NCBI RefSeq assembly: GCF_019711355.1
Contig: NZ_CP081297.1
Coordinates: 2,377,001-2,441,000, forward strand
DNA: 64,000 nt
Reading direction: 5' to 3'
From: Qipengyuania psychrotolerans
GTDB lineage: Bacteria; Pseudomonadota; Alphaproteobacteria; Sphingomonadales; Sphingomonadaceae
Notes under the pieces: generated by a model
What the model was told of the DNA's origin: nothing
What the model saw: the letters and a program-made list of their open reading frames with translations, nothing else
The model's database searches: none
Shown here: positions 17,036-28,869 of the stretch, piece after piece
How the letters are laid out: each line of letters begins with the position of its first letter
How positions within the stretch are numbered: the first letter of the stretch is position 1
Made by a program: the position numbers and the translations under genes

Positions 17036-18460
17036 TTATCCGGTGCCGCCGACTGTCAGGCCATCGATCAGCAAGGTTGGCTGACCCACGCCTGCCGGCA
17101 CGCTCTGTCCGCCCTTGCCGCACATGCCGATGCCTTCATCGAGCGCCATGTCGTTGCCGATACCCTTGAGGCGCGTAAGCACAGTTGGGCCGTCACCGAT
17201 CAGTGTAGCGCCCTTGATCGGGGCGACGATCTTGCCCTTCTCGACCTTGTAAGCCTCGGTGCAGGCGAAGACGAACTTGCCGCTGGTGATGTCGACCTGT
17301 CCGCCGCCGAAGCTGGTGGCGTAGATGCCGTCATCGACCCGGCTCAGCAATTCGTCCGGATCATCCTGACCGCTCTGCATGAAAGTGTTGGTCATGCGCA
17401 CCATCGGTGCGTGCTGGTAACTTTCACGGCGACCGTTGCCGGTCGGCTCCACACCCATGAGGCGCGCATTGAGCCGGTCCTGCATATAGCCTTTGAGGAT
17501 GCCGTCTTCGATGAGCACGGTTTCACGCGTCGGCGTGCCTTCGTCATCGATGCTGAGCGACCCGCGTCGCTGCGCGATGCTGCCGTCATCGATCACGGTC
17601 ACACCGGGCACGGCGACCCGTTCGCCGACGCGGCCTGAGAAAGCGCTGGTGCCCTTGCGGTTGAAATCACCTTCGAGGCCGTGCCCAACTGCTTCGTGCA
17701 GCAGGATGCCGGGCCAGCCAGAGCCAAGCAGGACGGTTGTTTCGCCAGCGGGGGCGGCAACGCTGTCGAGATTGACCAATGCCTGCCTCACAGCTTCGTC
17801 GATAGCGCGCATCCAAGCGCCTTCATCGAACAATTGGTCATAAAGATAACGCCCGCCAAGACCGAATGAGCCGGTTTCGCGGCGTCCGTTCTGTTCGGCC
17901 ACGATCTGGATATTCAACCGGACCAGCGGGCGGATGTCGCGCGCCACGTATCCATCGGGGCGGACGATCTCGACCACGCTCCAATTGGCCAGCAGGCTTG
18001 CGGAAACCTGTGCGACGCGCGGATCCTTAGCGCGTGCCACCGCGTCGATCTTTTCCAGCAACGCCACCTTCTCCGCGAACGGCACGAGGTCGAGCGGGCA
18101 GGCATCGGTGTAGAGGTGGCGATTGGTCCGCTCCGGCGGCGCAGCCAGCGGGCTCTTTGTCGCATCCAGCAATTGCAGCGTCTCGCCGGCGCGCATGATT
18201 GCAGCACCGCTGATCTCGTTCGCGTGGGCAAACCCGGTCGTTTCGCCGGATACGCCGCGCAGGCCGAAGCCCGAGTCGCGGCTGTAGTCCGCTGTCTTCA
18301 ACCGGCCGTCATCGAAGCCGAACGCCTCGGAGGCGATGAACTGCATGTAAAGCTCGCCATCGTCGCAGGACGACAGGAGTTTCCTTGTCAGCGCCTGCGC
18401 CTCGTCGGGCGAGAGCTTGTGGCCATAGATGAGTGCTTGCGGATCGAGAGCTGTTGTCAT
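17036..18460 (-). CDS. tldD: Metalloprotease TldD
   Basis: 474 residues, the normal TldD length. It carries the zinc motif HEAVGHGLEGD (H-E-x3-H) and the long conserved C-terminal half with RMTNTFMQSG, YATSFGGGQVDITSGKFVF and IGNDMALDEGIGMCGKGGQSVPAGVGQPTLLI. With TldE/PmbA it forms a peptidase that trims leader peptides or unfolded proteins. No tldE/pmbA is seen in this window. ATG 18460 fits family N-termini. Confidence 0.95.
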   Translation of the reverse strand: MTTALDPQALIYGHKLSPDEAQALTRKLLSSCDDGELYMQFIASEAFGFDDGRLKTADYSRDSGFGLRGVSGETTGFAHANEISGAAIMRAGETLQLLDATKSPLAAPPERTNRHLYTDACPLDLVPFAEKVALLEKIDAVARAKDPRVAQVSASLLANWSVVEIVRPDGYVARDIRPLVRLNIQIVAEQNGRRETGSFGLGGRYLYDQLFDEGAWMRAIDEAVRQALVNLDSVAAPAGETTVLLGSGWPGILLHEAVGHGLEGDFNRKGTSAFSGRVGERVAVPGVTVIDDGSIAQRRGSLSIDDEGTPTRETVLIEDGILKGYMQDRLNARLMGVEPTGNGRRESYQHAPMVRMTNTFMQSGQDDPDELLSRVDDGIYATSFGGGQVDITSGKFVFACTEAYKVEKGKIVAPIKGATLIGDGPTVLTRLKGIGNDMALDEGIGMCGKGGQSVPAGVGQPTLLIDGLTVGGTG

Positions 18461-18513
18461 GCCATCAATGTAGGCACGACGCCCGCGATTAGCGAGGGGC
18501 TAAGCGGCGCAGC

Positions 18514-18774
18514 TCAGCGATGTCCGGGATCGCCGCCTTCGGAAATATCCATCAGCGTCGACTGGTCGACCCCGTCGGCGGGGCCGCCTTCGAGCACGAA
18601 ACGCCGGTCGCAGTATCCGCAGTCGACATAGCCATGCTCGTCGATCTCGAGATAAACCTTGGGGTGGCCAAGCGCGATCGGCTTGTAATTTTCACCGCTA
18701 CGGATGTCGGTTGCACCGTCGCACCACACGCGGCGCGTGGTGACCATGGACACTTCAGGAGGGGGTAGGCTCAT
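18514..18774 (-). CDS. Zinc-finger CHCC domain protein
   Basis: 86 residues with the zf-CHCC pattern related to mitochondrial NDUFS6: RRVWCDG, then GHPKVYLEID, then YVDCGYCDRRFVLEGGPADG, giving Cys-His-Cys-Cys zinc ligands. In alphaproteobacteria these small proteins are often associated with complex I or left as hypothetical. It has no close partner here, lying between tldD and an ABC ATPase. Confidence 0.85.
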   Translation of the reverse strand: MSLPPPEVSMVTTRRVWCDGATDIRSGENYKPIALGHPKVYLEIDEHGYVDCGYCDRRFVLEGGPADGVDQSTLMDISEGGDPGHR

Positions 18775-18828
18775 GGAGCGCGCGATAATGGGTTTTTATG
18801 CAGGCCTCAAGCGCCTAGAGGCATTGGC

Positions 18829-19767
18829 ATGAGTACACCGCCGGCAATTCGCATCGACAACCTCGTCAAACGCTATGACCCAAGCGGTCCCGGCGAAGAA
18901 GGCAAGCTTGCCCTGAAGGGGGTGAGTTTCGATGTTCCGCAAGGCGGCGTGTTCGGCCTTCTCGGCCCCAATGGCGCGGGCAAGTCGACCATCATCAACA
19001 TCCTGGCAGGACTGGTGCGCAAAACCGGCGGAAGCGCGAATATCTGGGGTTTCGACATCGACGAAAACCCGCGCAATGCGAAGCGGTCCATCGGGATCGT
19101 GCCGCAGGAGATCGTGTTCGATCCCTTCTTTACACCCTTCGAGGTGCTGGAAAACCAGGGCGGCTTCTACGGGATCCCCAAGCGAGATCGCCGCAGCGAG
19201 GAGCTGCTGGCCGCTGTCCATTTGTCCGACAAGCGCAATGCATATGCTCGCTCGCTTTCGGGCGGAATGAAGCGCCGCCTGCTGATCGCCAAGGCGATGG
19301 TCCACTCACCGCCGATCCTCGTTCTGGACGAGCCGACTGCGGGCGTCGATGTCGAGCTGCGCCGTCAATTATGGGAGCTGGTGGGCGAAATGAACGCCGA
19401 GGGCGTGACCGTCGTGCTGACCACGCATTACCTCGAAGAAGCCGAGGAACTGTGCGACCAGATCGCCATCATCAACCACGGCGAATTGATCGCCAACAAG
19501 CCGACCAAGGACCTCATCGGCATGGCGCGCGAGAAGATAGTCTCCGTGTCGGTCGACAAGGACCTGGCAGGCCCGGTGATGGAAGAGGCCTTTCTCAAGG
19601 CCGAAGTCGTCGAGCCAAGGCGTTTGGACATCACGTATAACCGCGACCAGACAAGCGCGGGCCAAGTGCTCGCGATCGTGCAGTCGCATGGCTACGGCAT
19701 CGAGGATGTCACCACCCGCGAGGCGGATCTTGAAGACGTGTTCGTGCAGCTAACCGGCGCGGGTTAG
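18829..19767 (+). CDS. ABC-2 type transporter ATP-binding protein (orphan)
   Basis: 312 residues. Walker A GPNGAGKST, Q-loop VPQE, signature LSGGMKRRL, Walker B ILVLDEPTAG and the switch TTHYLEEAEE are all present, with a C-terminal regulatory extension typical of YadG/drug-export ATPases. It should power an ABC-2 exporter, but neither neighbour encodes a permease, so the partner must be elsewhere. The start ATG 18829 fits the family N-terminus. Confidence 0.9.
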   Translation: MSTPPAIRIDNLVKRYDPSGPGEEGKLALKGVSFDVPQGGVFGLLGPNGAGKSTIINILAGLVRKTGGSANIWGFDIDENPRNAKRSIGIVPQEIVFDPFFTPFEVLENQGGFYGIPKRDRRSEELLAAVHLSDKRNAYARSLSGGMKRRLLIAKAMVHSPPILVLDEPTAGVDVELRRQLWELVGEMNAEGVTVVLTTHYLEEAEELCDQIAIINHGELIANKPTKDLIGMAREKIVSVSVDKDLAGPVMEEAFLKAEVVEPRRLDITYNRDQTSAGQVLAIVQSHGYGIEDVTTREADLEDVFVQLTGAG

Positions 19768-19800
19768 GCGCCGGCAGCATTATTCGAATTTAAACCGCCA

Positions 19801-19989
19801 TCAGATGAAGTTGCGCGGCCCCAAGCCTGCATCGTGCACTTGCTGCACCTGCCAGGTGTGAGGTTCGACCTCCTCCATCGGTGTGGAACAGCACCGGCAG
19901 CGGCCTACATTGCTTCCGTGGATGTGGCGGACTTTATCCGCATCGACCCGATGACGCCCGAATGCACAGGCGAGCAATCCCATTTTCAT
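19801..19989 (-). CDS. Small Cys/His-rich protein (putative zinc ribbon)
   Basis: 62 residues, MKMGLLACAFGRHRVDAD at the start, then HIHGSNVGRCRCCSTPMEEVEPHTW. The Cys and His arrangement suggests a metal knuckle. GGAGGG lies 11 nt upstream of ATG 19989; an ATG 6 nt later is an alternative. The gene converges with the ABC ATPase and diverges from nadB. No family recognised. Confidence 0.55.
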   Translation of the reverse strand: MKMGLLACAFGRHRVDADKVRHIHGSNVGRCRCCSTPMEEVEPHTWQVQQVHDAGLGPRNFI

Positions 19990-20123
19990 TTTTATTGCGA
20001 CCCTCCGTTGGCCCGACCCCTGTCGATTCGGCGCATATCTCTGACCGGCGCGAAGATTAACCCTGTTTTCGGCGAGTCGTTCTGTTCTTGCCGCATGGCG
20101 AATGCATGGGCATGAGACGGGGC

Positions 20124-21701
20124 ATGAATCACGACGTACTCGTCATCGGATCCGGCGCCGCCGGCCTTACCGCAGCGCTTGAATTGGCGGAGCACAAGAA
20201 AGTGCTCGTTCTCGCCAAGGGCAAGCTCACCAGCGGATCGACCGCCTGGGCGCAGGGCGGTATCGCGGCTGTCCTGGATGCAGGCGACACCTTCGAAGAT
20301 CATATTCGTGATACGATGGTGGCCGGCGCAGGGCTCAACGACCTCGAGACAGTCGAATTCGTTATCGAGCGCGCACCCAAGGCCATCGACCGGCTGTGCG
20401 AACTGGGCGTCCCGTTCAACCGCACCGAAGGCGATCTTCATCTCACCCGCGAAGGCGGACATTCCCATCGCCGCATCGTCCATGTCGACGATGCAACCGG
20501 CTGGGCCGTGCAGGCGGCCCTGCTGAAGGCGGCGGAGGAAAACCCGAACATCACCTTGCTGCCGGGTCAAAGTTGCATCGACCTGGTAACGGGCCGCAAC
20601 CAGAAGGAATACTCTGGATCGGGCCGGGTCTGGGGAGCTTATGCCCTCGACGAGAAAAGCGGCAAAGTGGTCACCCACCTCGCCCGCGCAACCGTGATGG
20701 CCGCTGGCGGCGCAGGGCGCGTTTACCTGTTCTCGACTGCACCGCGCGGCGCAACGGGTGACGGCATTGCCATGGCTTGGCGTGCAGGCGCACGCGTTTC
20801 CAACATGGAGATGATGCAGTTCCACCCGACCTGCCTCTATAATCTCGAGGTCAAGAACTTCCTCATTACAGAAGCCGTACGCGGCGAAGGCGGGCGATTG
20901 TTCAATCCCGCCACCGGCGAACGCTACATGGAAAAATACGACGCCGAGCGGATGGAGCTGGCTCCGCGCGATATCGTGGCCCGCGCCAATGACGACCAGA
21001 TCAAGCGCCACGGCCTCGACTATGTCCATCTCGACATCAGTCACCAGCCGCCCGAATTCGTGAAGGAACATTTCCCCACGATCCACGAGAAACTGCTGGG
21101 CCTTGGCATCGACATGACGACGGACCCGATCCCGGTCGTGCCTGCACAGCATTACACCTGCGGCGGGGTTAAAGTCGGCCTCGATGCCCGTACGGACCTA
21201 CCGGGGCTGTGGGCCGCCGGCGAATGCACCGAAAGCGGCTTGCACGGTGCCAATCGCCTGGCATCCAACAGCCTGCTCGAATGCTTTGTCTTTGGAGAAG
21301 CTGCGGCCGACGACATCCTCGCCTGCTGGGACGAGCTGGACGATCCGCCGGAAATCCTGCCGTGGGACGAAAGCCGCGTCACCGATTCCGATGAAGAGGT
21401 CATCATCAAGCAAAACTGGACTGAAATTCGCCGGTTCATGTGGAATTATGTCGGGATCGTTCGCACCACCAAGCGGCTCGAGCGCGCCGCGCACCGCATC
21501 CGCCTCCTGCGTGAAGAGGTCGAGGATTATTACGGCCATTTCCGGGTCACAACCGACCTGATCGAGCTACGCAACCTGCTCGATTGCGCGGACCTCATCG
21601 TGAACAGCGCCTTGAAACGCCACGAAAGCCGCGGGCTGCATTTTATCCTGGATTATCCGGAAACCGATCCGGTTGCCCGCGATACCGTGCTGGTACCGTA
21701 A
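20124..21701 (+). CDS. nadB: L-aspartate oxidase
   Basis: About 525 residues. The FAD-binding N-terminus is DVLVIGSGAAGLTAAL; succinate-dehydrogenase-family motifs follow: STAWAQGGIAA, MMQFHPTCLYN, LITEAVRGEGGRLFN and GANRLASNSLLECFVFG. It oxidises aspartate to iminoaspartate for de novo NAD synthesis. nadA and nadC are not adjacent. ATG 20124 places the FAD motif at the expected distance; earlier in-frame starts would add about 12 unlikely residues. Confidence 0.93.
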   Translation: MNHDVLVIGSGAAGLTAALELAEHKKVLVLAKGKLTSGSTAWAQGGIAAVLDAGDTFEDHIRDTMVAGAGLNDLETVEFVIERAPKAIDRLCELGVPFNRTEGDLHLTREGGHSHRRIVHVDDATGWAVQAALLKAAEENPNITLLPGQSCIDLVTGRNQKEYSGSGRVWGAYALDEKSGKVVTHLARATVMAAGGAGRVYLFSTAPRGATGDGIAMAWRAGARVSNMEMMQFHPTCLYNLEVKNFLITEAVRGEGGRLFNPATGERYMEKYDAERMELAPRDIVARANDDQIKRHGLDYVHLDISHQPPEFVKEHFPTIHEKLLGLGIDMTTDPIPVVPAQHYTCGGVKVGLDARTDLPGLWAAGECTESGLHGANRLASNSLLECFVFGEAAADDILACWDELDDPPEILPWDESRVTDSDEEVIIKQNWTEIRRFMWNYVGIVRTTKRLERAAHRIRLLREEVEDYYGHFRVTTDLIELRNLLDCADLIVNSALKRHESRGLHFILDYPETDPVARDTVLVP

Positions 21702-22070
21702 TCAGTTCCGGCGCGAGCCAGCGCGCCCGTTGATCGGCGGCAGCGGACGGCCAAACTGGTCGACGTTGATGTCGTCCGCAGCAACGATCCCGGCGGCGAA
21801 ACGGAAATAGTTCAGAGTAGTATCGTCGATCGGCTGGTCGAAACTGACGCCTGCCAATTCTTCGGTTCGCCAATGAACAAAACCACCCGTTACAATACCT
21901 TCGAGTAAAGTGAGAGTTACGTCGTCACCCTGCACAACGTCTTCATGCAAATCGGCAAGGCGGCATCCGCCCACGGAAATATCGCGCAACTCGACTGTGC
22001 CGCTATTCGCGCCGCTTCTGAATTTTATTGTGGCCGAAGCATCAAAGCGTTCGGCATCACGGCGTTCCAT
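21702..22070 (-). CDS. PilZ-domain protein (c-di-GMP receptor)
   Basis: 122 residues with both c-di-GMP contact motifs: R-x3-R at R4-R8 and D30-x-S-x-x-G35 (DISVGG). It is a single-domain PilZ protein, probably an adaptor that passes c-di-GMP signals to motility, surface or export machinery; the target is not indicated by its neighbours. It converges directly with nadB, whose stop ends at the base before its own stop codon. Confidence 0.88.
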   Translation of the reverse strand: MERRDAERFDASATIKFRSGANSGTVELRDISVGGCRLADLHEDVVQGDDVTLTLLEGIVTGGFVHWRTEELAGVSFDQPIDDTTLNYFRFAAGIVAADDINVDQFGRPLPPINGRAGSRRN

Positions 22071-22260
22071 TTAAGGTATGACCCCCAGTCAGTACTCGGC
22101 GAGTAATACCACAAAGCCGCGAAATGACTTGTATGAATGCGACTGACCGCCGATTCGAACCTGGACCGGGGCAACCGCCAGTGTGAAGTTTGCTGATGGA
22201 CACGGGTGCAGGTTTGCGTCCACACACTACAGTGAAGTCATTTCACAGGGAGAGCGACGC

Positions 22261-23154
22261 GTGCCGGCAGCAACCGCCAATGGAATTGAAATCCACTACG
22301 AAGAGCATGGCAAAGCCTCCGATCCGGCGATGTTGCTGATCATGGGTTTCGGTGCGCAATTGACCTTGTGGCCCGATGAACTCGTCGAAGATTTGGTCGG
22401 CCGCGGCTTCCGCGTGATCCGCTATGACAACCGCGATATTGGCCTGAGCCACAAGTTCGATGGCGTCAAAGCGCCCGGACTGATCAAGATGACCCTGATG
22501 AGCAAGATCGGTCTCACCCCGCGCGTCCCCTATACGCTGGCCGATATGGCCGCGGACGGCATCGGACTGCTCGACGCGCTGGGGATCGAGAAAGCCCACA
22601 TCGTCGGCGCCAGCATGGGCGGAATGATCGCACAGCACGTGGCGGCGAAACATCCCGAACGCTGCCTGTCATTCACGCAGGTTTTCTCGACAACCGGCGA
22701 CCCCAAGCTTCCCGCCGCGAAGAAAGAGGCGCTCAAGGCGCTCGTCACTCGCCCGGCAAGCAGCGAAGAAGATGCCTTGGTCGATCACGGCGTTATGCTG
22801 GCCCGCACTATCGGTTCCCCCAGATACCCTTCACCCGAAGACCGCCTCCGCGACCGAGCGCGCACCAGTATTCGGCGCAGCTTCTATCCCGAAGGGCCGA
22901 CCCGCCACCTCTCGGCCATTGTCGCAGACGGTAATCGCAGCGAAATGCTGCGCGATATTTCCGTGCCGACGCTGGTTCTACATGGCGAAGACGATCCGCT
23001 CGTCCCGTGTGACGGCGGACGTCATACAGCTGAGTGTATTCCGAACGCCAAGCTCAAGACCATTCCCGGATGGGGCCATGACCTGCCGTTGGAACTGGTT
23101 GACGAGATTGCCGGAGAGATTGCCGGACACGCCCAGGCCAGCGCCGCGGCCTAG
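22261..23154 (+). CDS. Alpha/beta-hydrolase
   Basis: 297 residues. Nucleophile elbow GASMGGM, acid in VLHGEDDPLVP and His in GWGHDLP give a full catalytic triad; the oxyanion strand MGFGAQLTLWPDEL is typical of the esterase/aminopeptidase branch. The substrate is unknown. GTG 22261 is chosen because AGGGAGAG lies 6 nt upstream; the frame is open 78 nt further but that stretch does not look coding. It converges with sdaA at 1 nt. Confidence 0.85.
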   Translation: MPAATANGIEIHYEEHGKASDPAMLLIMGFGAQLTLWPDELVEDLVGRGFRVIRYDNRDIGLSHKFDGVKAPGLIKMTLMSKIGLTPRVPYTLADMAADGIGLLDALGIEKAHIVGASMGGMIAQHVAAKHPERCLSFTQVFSTTGDPKLPAAKKEALKALVTRPASSEEDALVDHGVMLARTIGSPRYPSPEDRLRDRARTSIRRSFYPEGPTRHLSAIVADGNRSEMLRDISVPTLVLHGEDDPLVPCDGGRHTAECIPNAKLKTIPGWGHDLPLELVDEIAGEIAGHAQASAAA

Positions 23155-23155
23155 A

Positions 23156-24541
23156 TCAACATTCGATGACGTTGACCGCCAGTCCGCCCTGGCTGGTTTC
23201 CTTGTATTTGCTCGACATATCGAGCCCGGTCTGGCGCATGGTCTCGATCACCTGATCCAGGCTGACGCAGCCCTCGGCGCCGGTGCGATGAAGCGCGAGA
23301 CGTGCAGCGTTCACCGCCTTGACCGCGCCGATGGCATTGCGTTCGATGCAAGGCACTTGGACCAGCCCGCCTACCGGATCGCACGTCAGGCCTAGATTGT
23401 GTTCCATCCCGATTTCCGCTGCGCTGGCGATCTGGTCGGGACTGGCGCCCCATAGTGCCGCCAGGCCGCCCGCCGCCATCGAGCAAGCCACGCCGACTTC
23501 ACCCTGACAGCCCATTTCCGCGCCCGAAATGCTCGCGCGCTGTTTATAAAGCAGGCCGATTGCGCCAGCCGTGAGCAGGAAGGTCCGGCGTGCATCGCTG
23601 CACGGATCCTCGTCTGCGGTGACGCAATAGAACCGGATGACCGCGGGAATTATGCCAGCCGCTCCGTTGGTGGGCGCGGTAACGACCCGCCCGCCAGCCG
23701 CATTCTCCTCGTTCACCGCCATGGCAAAGCAGTTGAGCCAGTCGAACAATTGTTCACGCTCGTTTGATTGGGGATTGGCGGAAAGCTTGTCCCACAAGTC
23801 CGGCGCCCGGCGTTCGACCTTCAATCCGCCCGGCAGGATACCGCGCTGCGACAGTCCCCGGTCGATGCATTGGTCCATCGCCTTCGCAATCTTGTCTATT
23901 CCGGCGAGCGTCTTGTCTCTCGGTCGAAAGGCGTCTTCGTTGGCGAGGACCAGGTCCGCGATGGACATTCCGGTCGCCTTGCAGGTTCCAAGCAGTTCTT
24001 CTGCCGACCCGAAATCGAATGGCGCAAGTGTTCCTGCCCCGATCCGATCGTTCTTTGGCTTGCGCTTGAGTTGCGCCTCAGACGCCACGAAGCCGCCGCC
24101 GGTGGAGTAATAGGTACGCTCCAGGACCACTTCGCCTTGCGCATCCAGCGCCTGCAGCTTCATCCCGTTGGGGTGCAGATCAGGGATAATGTGGCCGGCA
24201 AGGTCGATATCGCGCTGCTGGTCGAAAGAAATTTCGCGTTTGCCGCCAAGCAGGATCGTCTGGCTCTCGCGGATTGCGCGCAAAGCTGCGGCAGCTTCGT
24301 CAGGGCAAGTGCGTTCCGGCGCGAACCCGGCCAGCCCGAGAATACTCGCATCAATGGTCCCATGCCCAATGCCGGTAAGCGCCAGCGAGCCCTGCAATTC
24401 GACCGTGATACGCGCCGTGCGATCGAGCTTTCCCGCCTTGGCCAATGCCCGCACGAACAACACTCCGATCCGCATCGGACCGACGGTATGAGAGGACGAC
24501 GGGCCGATCCCGATCCGGAAGATGTCGAGCACAGAAAGCAT
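23156..24541 (-). CDS. sdaA: L-serine ammonia-lyase (iron-sulfur)
   Basis: 461 residues, single-chain type. It begins MLSVLDIFRIGIGPSSSHTVGPMRIG, the signature N-terminus, and has Cys residues for the [4Fe-4S] cluster in FYCVTADEDPCSDARR, GLTCDPVGGLVQVPCIERN and nearby. It deaminates serine to pyruvate. It is divergently placed against gyrB with 128 bp between the starts. Confidence 0.95.
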   Translation of the reverse strand: MLSVLDIFRIGIGPSSSHTVGPMRIGVLFVRALAKAGKLDRTARITVELQGSLALTGIGHGTIDASILGLAGFAPERTCPDEAAAALRAIRESQTILLGGKREISFDQQRDIDLAGHIIPDLHPNGMKLQALDAQGEVVLERTYYSTGGGFVASEAQLKRKPKNDRIGAGTLAPFDFGSAEELLGTCKATGMSIADLVLANEDAFRPRDKTLAGIDKIAKAMDQCIDRGLSQRGILPGGLKVERRAPDLWDKLSANPQSNEREQLFDWLNCFAMAVNEENAAGGRVVTAPTNGAAGIIPAVIRFYCVTADEDPCSDARRTFLLTAGAIGLLYKQRASISGAEMGCQGEVGVACSMAAGGLAALWGASPDQIASAAEIGMEHNLGLTCDPVGGLVQVPCIERNAIGAVKAVNAARLALHRTGAEGCVSLDQVIETMRQTGLDMSSKYKETSQGGLAVNVIEC

Positions 24542-24618
24542 GGCTCACGAATGCGCCTTACGGCCGATGAAATCAACCGGTTGCAGTTGAAACCGTCCGG
24601 CCTTTTGTCTGTGGGTAA

Positions 24619-27210
<2,592 letters not shown>

Positions 27211-27226
27211 TCAGGGAAAGCACCGG

Positions 27227-28297
27227 ATGGAGCAAGCGCGCAGCAAGGCGATAGAGCAGGGAGGTTTCCTGCTATTCCTTGGCCTCATCACGCTGGCTCT
27301 CCTGATTGTAGTCATGCCGTTCCTGCAGCCAGTGCTGTGGGCGGCCCTTGCTGCGATCATGTTCCATCCACTGAAGCGCTGGTTCCTGCAGCGGGTGCGC
27401 GGCAGCGATACCGTTGCCGCCCTATTGACGCTGCTTGTCATCTTCGTGGCCGTTATCCTGCCCGCTTTCTGGATCGGTAGCGAAGTGGTCGACGAAGCCG
27501 CGGGGCTGGTCATCGCATTCCAGCAGGGACAGATCGATGTCGCGGAATGGTTCGAGCAAATATTCAGCGCGCTTCCCGCCAACATCCAGGCCTCGCTAGT
27601 CGAAAGCGGCTGGGGCGACCTCAGCGCACTGCAACAGCGCGCCCAGGAATTCGCGCAGGACAGCCTCGGCCTCATAGCGCAGCAAGCCATCGCTTTCGGT
27701 GGCAGCGTATTCGGTTATGTCCTAGCGTTTGCGGTGGGCCTTTACGTCAGCTTCTTCCTGCTGCGCGACGGCAAGCAAGTCAGCGCAAGTATCCTCGACG
27801 CGTTGCCATTCGAACATTCGATTTCCGAACGCCTGGCCGAGCGTTTCCTCGGCATCGTCAGGGCGACAATCAAAGGATCCATCGTTGTCGGACTGGTTCA
27901 GGGCGCACTCGGGGCACTGACGTTCTGGATCGTCGGAATGCCATCGGTATTGCTGTTTGGCGTCATCATGGCGATCGCGTCACTGCTGCCGGCCGTGGGA
28001 CCTGCAATCGTCTGGGTGCCGGCAGCTATCTATCTGCTCGCAACTGGCGCGATCTGGGAGGGGCTGGCCGTCATCTTTTCAGGCGTCGCCCTGATCGGAA
28101 CGATCGACAACATCCTCCGCCCCATCTTGGTAGGACGCGATACGGGAATTCCCGATTGGCTGATCCTGGTCACGACGCTCGGCGGAATCGCCCTTGTCGG
28201 CCTGTCGGGGATCGTTATCGGCCCGCTAGTGGTTGGCCTGTTCCTGGCTGGTTGGGGCATTCTCGGCGAGCAGCGGCGCAATCAGCTCGCAGACTAG
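27227..28297 (+). CDS. AI-2E family transporter (PerM-like permease)
   Basis: 356 residues with about eight membrane spans: paired hydrophobic segments at the N-terminus, a soluble helical segment at about 85-150, and paired C-terminal spans with the conserved GALGALTFWIVGMPS and LLPAVGPAIVWVP segments. Family members have been linked to AI-2 export and Na+/H+ antiport, so the substrate is open. ATG 27227 has GGGAAAG upstream and lies 16 nt after gyrB, suggesting co-transcription. The 3' end overlaps the next, converging gene by 4 nt. Confidence 0.88.
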   Translation: MEQARSKAIEQGGFLLFLGLITLALLIVVMPFLQPVLWAALAAIMFHPLKRWFLQRVRGSDTVAALLTLLVIFVAVILPAFWIGSEVVDEAAGLVIAFQQGQIDVAEWFEQIFSALPANIQASLVESGWGDLSALQQRAQEFAQDSLGLIAQQAIAFGGSVFGYVLAFAVGLYVSFFLLRDGKQVSASILDALPFEHSISERLAERFLGIVRATIKGSIVVGLVQGALGALTFWIVGMPSVLLFGVIMAIASLLPAVGPAIVWVPAAIYLLATGAIWEGLAVIFSGVALIGTIDNILRPILVGRDTGIPDWLILVTTLGGIALVGLSGIVIGPLVVGLFLAGWGILGEQRRNQLAD

Positions 28298-28821
28298 TCG
28301 ACTTGCCGCGCATCTAGGCGTGGGTTCAGCTTCGAGACGTGGTTCAACCAGCTCTTGGGTTTGCGCAGCATATCGTCCGGATATTCAACCTTCAGGCCAA
28401 GAATCTTCCCGATCTCGCCAACGAAGTGGATGCAGTTGCGCGTATCCAGATCATAGTATCTGCCCGGCGCATCGCGCCATGCCGCGACGTGACCGCGCAC
28501 TTTCCAATATTGTTCATCATTCATGGTCAGCGTGAAATGCCGGTTGGTCTTGGCCAGCCACTTTTCCTTCTCCGTCATGACGATGTGTTCGACCGGGCCG
28601 CGTAGCACGGCGATTGTCGCCTTCTTGGCGGAGAACCCGTAATTCTCTTTGATCTGCGTGCCGTCTTTCAGGGTGCCTTCCATGGATATGAAGGCGTGCG
28701 GATACCGACCCACGAAAACCGATCCATTGAAAGAGTGGAACGTGATTTCGACGGCTGCAGACGCCATGCTGCTGCACGCAAGCGCGAACAGGACGGCGAG
28801 ATTTCTGATGATGCGAACCAT
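28294..28821 (-). CDS. Secreted protein with possible permuted papain-like fold
   Basis: 175 residues with a signal peptide (MVRIIRNLAVLFALACSSMASA). A His in RYPHAFISMEG comes early and a Cys in DTRNCIHFVGEIGKILGL comes late. That His-then-Cys order, with an N-C-x-x-F-V motif before a helix, recalls circularly permuted NlpC/P60 or DUF4105-type hydrolases. This is an inference from motif order only. It overlaps the AI-2E gene tail to tail and lies 48 nt from the putA stop. Confidence 0.65.
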   Translation of the reverse strand: MVRIIRNLAVLFALACSSMASAAVEITFHSFNGSVFVGRYPHAFISMEGTLKDGTQIKENYGFSAKKATIAVLRGPVEHIVMTEKEKWLAKTNRHFTLTMNDEQYWKVRGHVAAWRDAPGRYYDLDTRNCIHFVGEIGKILGLKVEYPDDMLRKPKSWLNHVSKLNPRLDARQVD

Positions 28822-28869
28822 GCCGCGCTTTTTAGGGCAGCTGATCGAGGTTTCGCAATAGCTTAGGCG

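Noticed and set aside
22140..22170. Minus-strand GGTTCGAATC resembling a tRNA T-loop
   Set aside because: The flanking bases do not form a 5-bp T-stem and no acceptor, D or anticodon arms can be drawn.
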